This document shows positions 33,296 through 41,364 of a DNA stretch of 64,000 bases, in pieces. The notes under the pieces are model-generated. The model made no database searches. It worked only from the letters and a program-made list of their open reading frames with translations, and was not told the DNA's origin. Source of the DNA: Palsa-504 sp963795795. Lineage in GTDB: Bacteria > Actinomycetota > Actinomycetes > Streptosporangiales > Streptosporangiaceae. How positions within the stretch are numbered: the first letter of the stretch is position 1; each line of letters begins with the position of its first letter. The stretch is taken from positions 62,001 through 126,000 of the forward strand of contig CAWCJS010000024.1 in NCBI GenBank assembly GCA_963795795.1, given 5' to 3'. Position numbers and translations under genes: made by a program.

Positions 33296-33949
33296 GTGAC
33301 GACACCGCTGGCGGGCGACGAGCCGCGCATCCTGACCGCCCCGACCATCGGCGCCGCCTGGCTCGACGTGGCCCGGGCGATCCTGGACGCAGGGGTCGAG
33401 ACCGGGTACGACGGCCTGCCGGTCCGCGAGATCTCGCTCGTCACGCTGGTCGTGTCCCGGCCCGACCCGGATGACGAGATCATCGCCCGGCACGCCGAGC
33501 CCGACCGGCTCGCCTGGATGCACGCCAACTTCACCGACTACGCGCAGGTCGCGGCCCTGGGCGGGGCGGACAGCTACGCGAGGCGGCTGTTCGACTACGA
33601 GCATTCCGGGCGGGACCAGGTGGCCTGGGTCGTGGAGCGACTGGGCCGGGACCCGGCCACGCGCTCGGCCGCGATCACGACCTTCCAGCCGCACACCGAC
33701 ACGACGTATATCCCGTGCGTCAGCCTGCTGGACTTCTGGCTGCCCGGGGGCGCGGTGGAGTTGGTCGCCTACGCGCACAGCATCGACTTCGGGGCCAAGG
33801 GGTACGGCAACCTGGTCGAGCTCGCCTCCTTGCAGCACCACGTGGCCGGCCAGCTCGGGGTGCCCGTGGGGCGGCTGCTGATGATCGTCAAGTCGGCGCA
33901 CGTCTACGCGACCGAGGAGGCGTACGTGCGGGGGATCCTGAACCGTTAG
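33296..33949 (+). CDS. Thymidylate-synthase-like protein
   Basis: A 217-residue protein with a thymidylate synthase-like core. It has the FTDYAQVAALGGADSYARRL segment, then TTFQPHTDTTYIPCVSLLDF, where C141 follows proline as in the TS nucleophile motif PCH, but the following His is Val. VELVAYAHSIDFGAKGYGNL and ELASLQHHVAGQLGVPVGRL correspond to the later TS motifs that hold the nucleotide and folate. It is shorter than canonical ThyA (about 260). Relatives include nucleotide hydroxymethylases such as MilA. The C-methylation or hydroxymethylation of a dUMP/dCMP/CMP-like substrate is possible, but the active site is not standard. Confidence 0.65.
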   Translation: MTTPLAGDEPRILTAPTIGAAWLDVARAILDAGVETGYDGLPVREISLVTLVVSRPDPDDEIIARHAEPDRLAWMHANFTDYAQVAALGGADSYARRLFDYEHSGRDQVAWVVERLGRDPATRSAAITTFQPHTDTTYIPCVSLLDFWLPGGAVELVAYAHSIDFGAKGYGNLVELASLQHHVAGQLGVPVGRLLMIVKSAHVYATEEAYVRGILNR

Positions 33950-33955
33950 GGCCGG

Positions 33956-34618
33956 TTAGTACGTTTGGTCGGCGATGTCCGGGGGCGGGAGCTCACCGCG
34001 CCGGGCGGCCTTGGCCAGGCGGCGGGCTTCCTTGAGTCCCAGGCCGCGGGCCTGGGGCGGGAGCCGGTAGATGGTCGCGCCGCCCATCAGGTTCCAGCTG
34101 CGCACGTGGATCACCGGCGCGCCCGGGCGCGGGCTGCGCTGCGAGCCGAGTTCGGTGTTCCCGCCCATCAGCGAGAACCCGCTCACCTCCAGTTCGACGG
34201 AGTCCGGGACGTACACCGTCGCGCCGCCCATCAGCGCGAACATGTTGAGGGTGAGTTCGCCGCCCTCGATCTCGGCCTCCCGCAGGTCGATCTCGTCGCC
34301 GCCCATGATCGAGACGGAGTTGACGCTGCCGACCGCGCGGAACCGGCCGCGCCGGTGCGAGCCGCCCATGATGGCGACCATCCAGCGCACCGGCTTGCGC
34401 GTCTGGGGGATCGCCACGTCCGCCGCCGTCGCCTGCTGGGGCAGATCGCTGGTCAGGGCGGCCAGATCGCCGCGCGTCTTGGCGGTGAGCGCCTGCCCGG
34501 CGCGCTCCTCGAGCTCGTCCAGGGTGAGCCGCCCGACGGCGGCGTGATCGCCGAGCACCCGCACCGTCGCGTCGCGCTCGGCGTCCGACACGCGCAGGGA
34601 GTCGTCGGATTCGCTCAC
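33956..34618 (-). CDS. DUF1707 and LiaF-like C-terminal domain protein
   Basis: A 220-residue protein. Residues about 5-60 are DUF1707 (LRVSDAERDATVRVLGDHAA, then GRLTLDELEERAGQALTAKT). The rest is a beta-helical cell-wall-active-antibiotics-response (LiaF-type) domain marked by four MGG turns (AIMGGSHRRG, SIMGGDEIDL, ALMGGATVYV, SLMGGNTELG). No membrane helix separates the domains. Such proteins are common in actinobacteria and have no defined activity. GTG 34618 is the start. It converges on the TS-like gene with 6 bp between stops. Confidence 0.85.
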   Translation of the reverse strand: MSESDDSLRVSDAERDATVRVLGDHAAVGRLTLDELEERAGQALTAKTRGDLAALTSDLPQQATAADVAIPQTRKPVRWMVAIMGGSHRRGRFRAVGSVNSVSIMGGDEIDLREAEIEGGELTLNMFALMGGATVYVPDSVELEVSGFSLMGGNTELGSQRSPRPGAPVIHVRSWNLMGGATIYRLPPQARGLGLKEARRLAKAARRGELPPPDIADQTY

Positions 34619-34631
34619 CGCGGGCCGCCCG

Positions 34632-35255
34632 TCAGCGGTTCACGTGAGCGGTTAGCCAGGAGCACAGAGGTTGCGCCGTTCGGAGGAATGACACGATGTG
34701 GTCCTTGGCCTCGGCGGTCTCCAGCCAGGGCTCGACCGGCCACTGCTTCCACGCGGTCACGCCCTTGTAGCGAAGCAGCGCCACGCGCGGGTGGTCCGCC
34801 GGGTAGCCGCGGGGCGCGGACTTGAGCGCGCCGTGCCCGTGCACGGTGATGTCGGCCTTCTCGATCACGGCGATGACCTGCTCGAGGTCGGAGCCGGGGC
34901 CGTCGTCGGCGACGGCCTCGCGGTAGCGGGCCAGCTGCTCAGGGTTCATTTCCCACATGCCGGCGCCTGCCCCCAGGCCCTCGGCGGACAGCTGGATGTA
35001 GCCCGCGTGGCCGAGCGTCGCCCCGATGTGCGTCTTGTACGGGGTCTTGTCGGCGCTGAACCTGACGTCCCGGTAGGGCCGGAAGATCTTCGGCTCGCCG
35101 AACTCCGCGGCCAGTTCCTCGGTGAGGTCCGTCATCGGGCCCAGGATCTTCTGGTCGTAGGTGGCCCGGTGCTCGGTCCAGAAGGACTTCGAGTTGTCGG
35201 CCGTGAGCCCGTCGTAGAAATCCAGCGCCTCTTCAGGCCAGCCGCTGAACGCCAT
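34632..35255 (-). CDS. DUF2461 domain-containing protein
   Basis: A 207-residue TIGR02453/DUF2461 protein. It opens with FSGWPEEALDFYDGLTADNS and has the family motif RPYRDVRFSADKTPYKTHIG near residue 62 and GMWEMNPEQLARYREAV. A good ribosome binding site (GGGAGGAACC) precedes ATG 35255. Function is unknown; the family is widespread and cytosolic. Confidence 0.88.
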   Translation of the reverse strand: MAFSGWPEEALDFYDGLTADNSKSFWTEHRATYDQKILGPMTDLTEELAAEFGEPKIFRPYRDVRFSADKTPYKTHIGATLGHAGYIQLSAEGLGAGAGMWEMNPEQLARYREAVADDGPGSDLEQVIAVIEKADITVHGHGALKSAPRGYPADHPRVALLRYKGVTAWKQWPVEPWLETAEAKDHIVSFLRTAQPLCSWLTAHVNR

Positions 35256-35328
35256 GGTCCGGTTCCTCCCGCTGGTTGGTTCCGGTCACACAGTAGTGCT
35301 TGGGGCCGGAACCGTGTATACGGGTGGC

Positions 35329-36303
35329 ATGACCACGCCAGAGCGGGATGGCGTAGAGCTGACGCATCTCGACGAGCTGCTATTTGACGGGGCGGGCGCG
35401 ACCAAGCGGGACCTGGTCGACTACCTGGACGCCGTCGCCGACGCGATCCTGCGGGAACTGCGGGGCAGGCCGCTGTCGGTGATCAGGGTCCGCGGCGCGC
35501 AGCAGCCGTTCATGCAGAAGAACGTCCCGGACTACGCGCCGGCCTGGATGCACACGATGACGCTGTGGGCCGAGTCGTCCAAGCGCTACGTCCGGTACGC
35601 GCTGTGCGACGACCGGCGCACGCTGCTCTGGTTCGCCAACCAGCGCGCGGTGGAATACCACCCGACCCTGGGCCTGGCGGGCCAGCTGGACCGGCCGACG
35701 TACCTCATCCTCGACATCGACCCGCCGTCCGGGGGCGAGTTCGGGCACGCGGTGGCGGCCGCCCGTCTGGTCCGGCAGGCGCTGGCCGAGGTCGGGCTGG
35801 CCGGGGCGGTCAAGACCAGCGGGGCCAAGGGGGTGCACGTCTACGTGCCGATCGACGCCGACGCCGAGTCGGCGGCCGCGGCGACCCGGGCCATCGCCGC
35901 GCGGGCCGAGCGGCTGGATCCGGACCTGGCCACCACGGCGTTCATCAGGGCGGACCGGGAGGGGAAGGTGTTCCTGGACTCGACCAGGGCGCACGGTGCC
36001 ACGGTGGTCGCGTGCTACAGCCCGCGGGCGCGGCCGGGGGTCACGGTGTCGTTCCCGGTCGGGTGGGACGACCTGGACTCGGTCACCCCGGCCGACTTCA
36101 CGGTAAAGACCGCGCCGGGACTGCTGGGCGGACGGGACCCGTGGGCGGACCAGCTGCCCGCCCCGCAGACGCTGAGCGCGGAGCTGGTGGAGGAGGGGCA
36201 CGCGATCCCCGTCGCGCGGGTGCAGGCCATGCACGAGGGCAAGCGGCGGGCCCGCGCGGCGACGCGGACCAAGCCCGGCCCGGCCAAGCCCGACCCGGCA
36301 TAG
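35329..36303 (+). CDS. LigD-type primase-polymerase (DNA repair polymerase domain) protein
   Basis: A 324-residue stand-alone LigD polymerase domain (archaeo-eukaryotic primase fold). ATG 35329 is used; the frame stays open upstream without homology. It has KNVPDYAPAWMHTMTLWAES, the catalytic acidic motif YLILDIDPP (about residue 128), TSGAKGVHVYVPI with the conserved Ser-x-Lys-Gly-x-His (about 164), and the third acidic site in VFLDSTRAHG. These enzymes fill gaps with ribonucleotides during non-homologous end joining or base-excision repair. No Ku or ligase gene is adjacent. The C-terminus is basic and Ala/Lys/Pro-rich. Confidence 0.88.
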   Translation: MTTPERDGVELTHLDELLFDGAGATKRDLVDYLDAVADAILRELRGRPLSVIRVRGAQQPFMQKNVPDYAPAWMHTMTLWAESSKRYVRYALCDDRRTLLWFANQRAVEYHPTLGLAGQLDRPTYLILDIDPPSGGEFGHAVAAARLVRQALAEVGLAGAVKTSGAKGVHVYVPIDADAESAAAATRAIAARAERLDPDLATTAFIRADREGKVFLDSTRAHGATVVACYSPRARPGVTVSFPVGWDDLDSVTPADFTVKTAPGLLGGRDPWADQLPAPQTLSAELVEEGHAIPVARVQAMHEGKRRARAATRTKPGPAKPDPA

Positions 36304-36329
36304 CCGGCGGCGTTCGGCTGGCGGGACTT

Positions 36330-36391
36330 GACCTGGGCGAACAGCTCGCCCATGAGCTGGCTGGACGGGTTGGCCAGGGCGAACATGTCGG
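36330..36391 (-). pseudogene. Detached internal fragment of a TetR gene
   Basis: About 62 bp are nearly identical (two substitutions, coding DMFALANPSSQLMGELFAQV) to 36802-36863 inside the neighbouring TetR gene (DMFALANRSSQLMGELFAQV), in the same orientation. No start, stop or other TetR sequence is present. The single amino-acid change (Arg to Pro) suggests descent from a paralog. Confidence 0.75.
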
Positions 36392-36477
36392 GGCCGGGTG
36401 AACGTGCCGGGTTTGCCGGGCCTGGCGGCCAGCGCTGCCAGCGGTCAGCGAGCCAAAGTGCGAGGCCGTATAGCACG

Positions 36478-36552
36478 GCCGCCCCGCTCATCGCCGACGC
36501 CAAGCGCATCCAGGCCGTCCTGGGAGGGTGCGGAACCCGACCGCCATTCTGA
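36478..36552 (+). pseudogene. Detached 3' tail of the secreted HYR-protein gene
   Basis: These 75 bp, including the TGA, align with the last 75 bp of the gene ending at 40430. The encoded tail AAPLIADAKRIQAVLGGCGT RPPF differs from the original only by Glu to Lys and Ala to Gly; the other four DNA differences are synonymous. It stands 87 bp from the TetR fragment. Confidence 0.75.
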
Positions 36553-36576
36553 ATCCCCGCGCCTCCCCCGGGCCGG

Positions 36577-37263
36577 TTAGCTGGCGGCTTTCGGGATCCA
36601 GCGGTCGCTGAGTTCCTGCCAGCCGGGCGGCGGGCCGGGGAGCTCTTCGCGGTTGCCGGGGCGCAGGCCGTCCAGGATCAAAGCCAGGTAACGGTGCCTG
36701 AACTCCTGGGTGCGCGGCGGGTTCGGGCCCCGGACCGCGGCGACCATCTCGAAGATGAGCGACAGGTCGTGCAGGACCACGTCGGGGCGCAGTACGTCGC
36801 TGACCTGGGCGAACAGTTCGCCCATGAGCTGGCTGGACCGGTTGGCCAGGGCGAACATGTCCGGGGTGGGAGCGAACGTGCCGGCCATCGACTGGGTCAT
36901 CGAGCTGGTGTCCGCGTCGACGAGACGGCGCATGAAATCGGTAAGCACCGGCCAGTGATCGCGGCCGGACCCGACCTGTTCGAGGGCGAGCTCGGTCTCG
37001 CGGACGATGGCTTGCATGGCCTCGGTGCACAGGGTCCTGATCAGCTCTTCCTTGCTGCCGTACCTGGTGTACAGCGCGCTGATGCCGACGCCAGCGTGCT
37101 TGGCCACCGCGGTGATGGGCGCGTCGGGGTCGGCGGTGAAGACCGCTCGGGCCGATTCGAGGATGCGCCGGTCGTTGCGGGCCGCCTCGGCCTGGCGACC
37201 GCTTAGCGGGCCCGCCGCCCGGCGCCTGCCACCTCCGGTCGGGGCGCGATCTTCCTCCGTCAT
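36577..37263 (-). CDS. TetR family repressor of the adjacent MFS exporter
   Basis: A 228-residue TetR regulator starting at ATG 37263. After a basic linker (GGRRRAAGPLSGRQAEAARN) the helix-turn-helix reads ILESARAVFTADPDAPITAV and GVGISALYTRYGSKEELI. The C-terminal ligand domain is typical of SCO-type efflux repressors (MRRLVDADTSSMTQSMAGTF). It is divergent from a DHA2 exporter with 92 bp between starts that hold a TTCTGTT/AACAGAA inverted repeat, so drug-responsive repression of the exporter is the likely role. Confidence 0.85.
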   Translation of the reverse strand: MTEEDRAPTGGGRRRAAGPLSGRQAEAARNDRRILESARAVFTADPDAPITAVAKHAGVGISALYTRYGSKEELIRTLCTEAMQAIVRETELALEQVGSGRDHWPVLTDFMRRLVDADTSSMTQSMAGTFAPTPDMFALANRSSQLMGELFAQVSDVLRPDVVLHDLSLIFEMVAAVRGPNPPRTQEFRHRYLALILDGLRPGNREELPGPPPGWQELSDRWIPKAAS

Positions 37264-37302
37264 GAGAATCAGTGTAGCAGAGAACTGGAACAAATCATTC
37301 CG

Positions 37303-37323
37303 TTCTGTTATGATGGAACAGAA
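37303..37323. promoter_or_regulatory. Inverted repeat and promoter between tetR and MFS gene
   Basis: TTCTGTT-N7-AACAGAA is a perfect 7-bp inverted repeat in a locally AT-rich stretch. It overlaps a plus-strand -10-like TATGAT (37309-37314) about 40 bp upstream of the MFS start, well placed for TetR repression. Confidence 0.6.
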
Positions 37324-37355
37324 GCTTTCGTTCCGAGATTTCGACGGAGGATCAG

Positions 37356-38897
37356 ATGTCTTCATCCGCACCTAGCCCCGCCGCTGCCCCTGTCGCGAGC
37401 GCGGCACCCGCCGGCTCGTCGCCACATCCGCCCCGGCCTACAGGCGGTGGCGCTGGCTGGCCTTCGGCGTCGATCATTACCGCGGCGGTGATGGACCTGC
37501 TCGACTCGACCATCGCTCAGGTCGCGGCGCCGACCATCCGGCGTGAGCTCGGCGGCTCGTACGCGGTCATCGAGTGGGTGACGGCCGCGTACGCCCTGGC
37601 CATGGCGGTGGGACTGCTCACCGGGGGCCGTCTCGGGGACGTGTTCGGGCGGCGTCGGGTGCTGCTGGCCGGGATTGGGCTGTTCGTGGCGGCCTCGGCC
37701 GCTTGTGCCGCAGCGTCGAGCGCGGGCGAGCTTATCGCCGCGCGGGCCGCGCAGGGCGCCGCGGCGGCGATCATGCTCCCGCAGGTGTTCGGGCTGATCA
37801 GGGACCTGTTCGAGGCGCACGAGATGGGCAAGGCGTTCGGCGTCTACGGGCCCGTGATGGGGCTGTCGGCCATGCTCGGGCCGATCGCGTCCGGCGGGCT
37901 GATCAGCGCCAACGTCCTCGGCACCGGGTGGAGGATGATCTTCCTGGTGAACGTGCCCGTCGGGCTCGTCGCGCTGGTGCTCGGCGCCCGGGTCCTGCCC
38001 GCGGGCGCGCCGTCGCTGGGGGCAGCGTCATCGAGGGCAGCGTCGTCGGGGACGAGCGGATCCGGGTCGCGGCGGGGACGGCTGGACCTGGGGGGCGCGG
38101 TCCTGGCCGGGGTGGCGATGTTCGGCCTGGTCTTCCCTCTGGCCCAGGGGCACGCGCTGGGGTGGCCGGCGTGGCTGTTCGGGATGTTCGGCGCCTCGGT
38201 CCTCGTCCTGGCCGGGTTCGCCGCGCACCAGGTCCGCCGGCACCGCAGCGGCCGCGCTCCGCTCGTCGAGCCGTCCGTGTTCCGGCACGCCGCTTACCGC
38301 GCGGGTCTGGTGTTCTCCATCGTGTTCATCGGCTCGCTGGGCGGGATCGTGATGATCTTCAACGTGTTCCTGCAGAACGGGCTCGGCTTCACCCCGTGGC
38401 ACTCGGCCATTACCACCGCCCCTTGGGCCGCGGGCGCGTTCGTCGGCTCGGCGGTCGGCGGGATCGCGATGACCAAGCTCGGGCGCAAGGTCCTGCACGC
38501 CGGCCTGGTGGTGGAGGCGGCCGGGCTGCTGGCCATCTACGCGGTCCTGCGCGGCGCGGGCGGCGGAGTGTCCACGGTGGATCTGCTGGCGCCGATGGTC
38601 GTCGGCGGGATCGGGATGGGCATGGTGTTCGTGCCGCTGTTCGACATCGTGATGGCCGGGGTCAGGCCGCAGGAGATGGGCTCGGCCTCGGGTGTCCTGA
38701 ACACCGTGAACTCGCTCGGCATGTCGCTGGGCATCGCCGGGATCGGCGCCATCTTCTTCGCCCTGGCCAGCGGTCCCGGTCGTCACGTGGCCACTTACCT
38801 GTCCGCGGCGCAGTGGACCGCGCTCGCGACCGTGGGCCTGTTGGTCTGCTCGTTCGCGGTAGCGTTCGGGCTCCCGAAGCGGGCGAGGGAGATGTAG
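37356..38897 (+). CDS. MFS transporter, DHA2 (14-TM) drug efflux family
   Basis: A 513-residue exporter starting at ATG 37356 behind GGAGGA. After a Pro/Ala-rich leader, TM1 contains VMDLLDSTIAQVAAPTIRRE, matching the family motif LDxTIVNVALPxI, then motif A GGRLGDVFGRRRVLLAGIGL and motif C-like GPIASGGLISAN. About 14 helices are visible, as in the EmrB/QacA group, which use the proton motive force to export lipophilic drugs or dyes. A strong hairpin follows the stop. Regulation by the divergent TetR is likely. Confidence 0.9.
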   Translation: MSSSAPSPAAAPVASAAPAGSSPHPPRPTGGGAGWPSASIITAAVMDLLDSTIAQVAAPTIRRELGGSYAVIEWVTAAYALAMAVGLLTGGRLGDVFGRRRVLLAGIGLFVAASAACAAASSAGELIAARAAQGAAAAIMLPQVFGLIRDLFEAHEMGKAFGVYGPVMGLSAMLGPIASGGLISANVLGTGWRMIFLVNVPVGLVALVLGARVLPAGAPSLGAASSRAASSGTSGSGSRRGRLDLGGAVLAGVAMFGLVFPLAQGHALGWPAWLFGMFGASVLVLAGFAAHQVRRHRSGRAPLVEPSVFRHAAYRAGLVFSIVFIGSLGGIVMIFNVFLQNGLGFTPWHSAITTAPWAAGAFVGSAVGGIAMTKLGRKVLHAGLVVEAAGLLAIYAVLRGAGGGVSTVDLLAPMVVGGIGMGMVFVPLFDIVMAGVRPQEMGSASGVLNTVNSLGMSLGIAGIGAIFFALASGPGRHVATYLSAAQWTALATVGLLVCSFAVAFGLPKRAREM

Positions 38898-38918
38898 GGA
38901 ATTCAGCGCGGTCCTATC

Positions 38919-38946
38919 CCCCCGGCGCGGGCTTCCGCGCCGGGGG
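38919..38946 (+). terminator. Strong 12-bp stem hairpin after the MFS gene
   Basis: CCCCCGGCGCGG (38919-38930), loop GCTT, CCGCGCCGGGGG (38935-38946): a perfect 12-bp stem 21 bp after the MFS stop. There is no T-tract, as often seen in actinobacterial terminators. Confidence 0.75.
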
Positions 38947-38976
38947 TCCGCGTTCGGTAGAAGATACTCTGAGCCG

Positions 38977-39105
38977 ATGCTGGGGCGGCGCAGCAGGCTG
39001 GTGCGGGCGGGGGCCACGCGCTTTCGGTCCCTGGTGCTCGGGGATCAGCTGGTGATGATCTCGCCGGGCGGCACTCCCGCGCTGGGCGCGACGATATCGG
39101 GATGA
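38977..39105 (+). CDS. Possible small protein, 42 residues
   Basis: ATG 38977 opens a frame reading LGRRSRLVRAGATRFRSLVL then GDQLVMISPGGTPALG to a TGA at 39105. The basic-amphipathic N-terminus is plausible for a small protein and a -10-like GATACT stands about 13 bp upstream, but there is no ribosome binding site and no recognised family. It may be noise. Confidence 0.2.
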   Translation: MLGRRSRLVRAGATRFRSLVLGDQLVMISPGGTPALGATISG

Positions 39106-39239
39106 TTTCGGCACGGGGGTTAAGTCGGCCTTTGTCGGGTCGGTGCGGGTAAAGTCGGGCTCAGTCCTGGTCGGCCGTTCCTTGGCCTGATCGGGCTGCT
39201 CGCCAACCGTGTGCGCTGAATCCCTGGGAGGGCCTGACC

Positions 39240-40430
39240 ATGCCCGTCAAGCGCGCGATCGTGGCGGCCGCCGCGGCGCTGGCCATCGCGGGCGGTGCCG
39301 CCTTGGCGGCGACGCTCCCGGCGAACGCGGAAACGCCGTCCTGCGGCGCGACCTGCATTGACCTGTACGGCGGCATACCCGCGGTAGTGGGCCACGCCAG
39401 CTTCATCATGGACTCGAATAGGGAGGGTCAGGCCACCGGTACGCCCATCATCTTGTTCGGCGTCAGCAACACGAACCCTGCGGAAGACTTCACAGTCAGT
39501 GACGACGGCACGGTGCACGACTTCTTCGAGGCGGGACTGGTCTCGGCTTCCCTGAACCAGTTTTACGCCAACGACCAGGCGTACGAGATCGAGTTTGCGC
39601 CCTTCGGCGCTCCCACTGGCCAGTGCGTGGGTGTCGGGGCGACCGCGACCGCGGGCGAGCAGGTTACCCTCCAGCCGTGCGGCGTCAGCGCCAGGACCGT
39701 CTGGATTCCGAACACCTCGGCGTCGATCACCAGCGGCTCCTTCTTCTCGGTGATCAACGGCTCAACGCAAGACGGCTCTAACCCCCTGGTGCTCACTTAC
39801 CCCCTGGGGGCCTCCCCGGACGACCGGCCCAACCCGGTTATGTTCCTCAGCAACCTGCAGAAAAATGCCGCCGGGCAGACCCCCTACAACCAGTTGTGGA
39901 GCGCGCTCACCGGCGCGGCGAACCCCAGCGACGCCGACCTGACCTTCGCCCAGCCCCCCGCGGTCACCGCCGACGCGACCAGCCCGTCGGGCGCTAACGT
40001 CACCTACCCGCTCCCGGCGGCCACCGACCCCGACGACGCCACCCCGCCGACGGTGGCGTGCATCCCGGCCTCCGGGTCGGTGTTCCCGATCGGCACCACC
40101 ACGGTGACCTGCACCGCCACTGACCGCAACGACCTCAACGGGCCGGTGCAGGCCACCTTCACCGTCACGGTCGTGGGCGCCGCCGCGCAGCTCGCCGCCC
40201 TGCAACAGGCGGTGGCCGGCTTCGGCTTCGATAACATCCCGGCCCTGATCGCCGGCATCGCCGCGCAGCAACTGGCCGCCGGGCACCCCGCCCTGGCCTG
40301 CCAGACGCTCAACAAGTTCATCAGCGACGTTCGGCAGCAGGTCCCCGCCAGCGCCGCCGCCCCCCTCATCGCCGACGCCGAGCGCATCCAGGCCGTCCTG
40401 GGCGGGTGCGCGACCCGGCCGCCCTTCTGA
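39240..40430 (+). CDS. Secreted protein with HYR-type domain and C-terminal helical tail
   Basis: A 396-residue exported protein. The signal peptide spans residues 1-30 (KRAIVAAAAALAIAGGAALA, cleavage after ANA). The mature N-terminal part (about 35-220) is beta-rich with four cysteines (PSCGATC, GQCVG, QPCG), likely a beta-trefoil or carbohydrate-binding-like fold. Residues about 240-315 are a HYR/Ig-like module (VTADATSPSGANVTYPLPAA and VACIPASGSVFPIGTTTVTC). The tail (LAALQQAVAGFGFDNIPALI ... LGGCATRPPF) is helical. HYR modules mediate adhesion. A duplicated copy of the tail lies at 36478-36552. No enzymatic motif was found. Confidence 0.75.
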   Translation: MPVKRAIVAAAAALAIAGGAALAATLPANAETPSCGATCIDLYGGIPAVVGHASFIMDSNREGQATGTPIILFGVSNTNPAEDFTVSDDGTVHDFFEAGLVSASLNQFYANDQAYEIEFAPFGAPTGQCVGVGATATAGEQVTLQPCGVSARTVWIPNTSASITSGSFFSVINGSTQDGSNPLVLTYPLGASPDDRPNPVMFLSNLQKNAAGQTPYNQLWSALTGAANPSDADLTFAQPPAVTADATSPSGANVTYPLPAATDPDDATPPTVACIPASGSVFPIGTTTVTCTATDRNDLNGPVQATFTVTVVGAAAQLAALQQAVAGFGFDNIPALIAGIAAQQLAAGHPALACQTLNKFISDVRQQVPASAAAPLIADAERIQAVLGGCATRPPF

Positions 40431-40496
40431 TCGGTTCCGCCGCACGGTGGGCCTGACGACCGCCGCCGCCATCGGCGGACGGTTCGCTGGTCTCGG

Positions 40497-41364
40497 TCAG
40501 GTACGCAGGGCGGGCAGGACTTCGGCGGCTAGCCGTGGGACCTGGCCGGGTGGGTTCTCGCCAGCCGGGATGAAATTGAACGCCGTGAACCCGAGGTCGG
40601 CGAAGCGCCGGATGCTGTCGATGATCTTGTCGGGCGGGCCGGTGAACTCGTCGGCGTGGTGGCGGTCCCGGTCGTCGAGGATGACCTGGGTATTGAGCAC
40701 ACAGGTGATCTCGGCGGGGTCTCGGCCGGCCTGCTGCGCCGCGGCGATGACTGCGGGCGCGCATGGCGGGAAGCGCCTCGTCGGGGACGTAGCCGCGGGA
40801 CGGGATCCAGCCGTCTGCCACGCGCCCGGTGACCTCGAGGGCGCGTACGCCGAAGGTGCCGAGCCAGATCGGGATGCGGTGGGCTGGCTTGGGCTCAAGC
40901 TTTGCGTCCTCGATGTGATAGATCGTCCCGTGGTACGTGAGGCTCGGCTCGGACCACAGGCCCTTGACGATGCGCACCGCCTCCTCCAGGCCGCGGACCT
41001 TCTCGGCGGGCGGGCGGACCGGCAGCCCGAACGCGCGGAACTCGGAGTCGTCGCCGCCGGCGCCGAGGCCGAGCAGGAGCCGGCCGCCGGACAGCCGGTC
41101 CAGCGACTCGGCGGCCTTGGCGACCAGCGCCGGCGCGCGGAACGGGACGCCGAGGACGCGGGGCAGCACGCTGACCCGGCTGGTGGCGGCGGCGATCCAG
41201 GCCAGCAGCGTCCAGGTCTCGTACGACGGGCGGGCGCTGCCCGGGTGGTCCGACGCGGAGATGAAGTCGAAGCCCAGGTCCTCGGCGGTCCGCGCGTCGG
41301 CGACCGGATCGGCGCCGGGCGCGGCCGAGGTGGAGACGTTGACGCCGAACAGCAAGTCAGTCAT
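40497..41364 (-). pseudogene. LLM-class F420-type oxidoreductase, one frameshift
   Basis: ATG 41364 starts TDLLFGVNVSTSAAPGADPV. The TIM-barrel features DLGFDFISASDHPGSARPSY, GGRLLLGLGAGGDDSEF and PIWLGTFGVRALEVTGRVAD are typical of F420-dependent luciferase-like monooxygenases (TIGR03619-like). The frame changes near 40765 and continues in another frame as AVIAAAQQAGRDPAEITCVL to LAAEVLPALRT and the stop at 40497. The reconstructed length of about 288 residues is normal. The gene overlaps the YczE gene by 8 bp and should share the MarR-controlled promoter. Only one base separates it from an intact gene. Confidence 0.8.
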
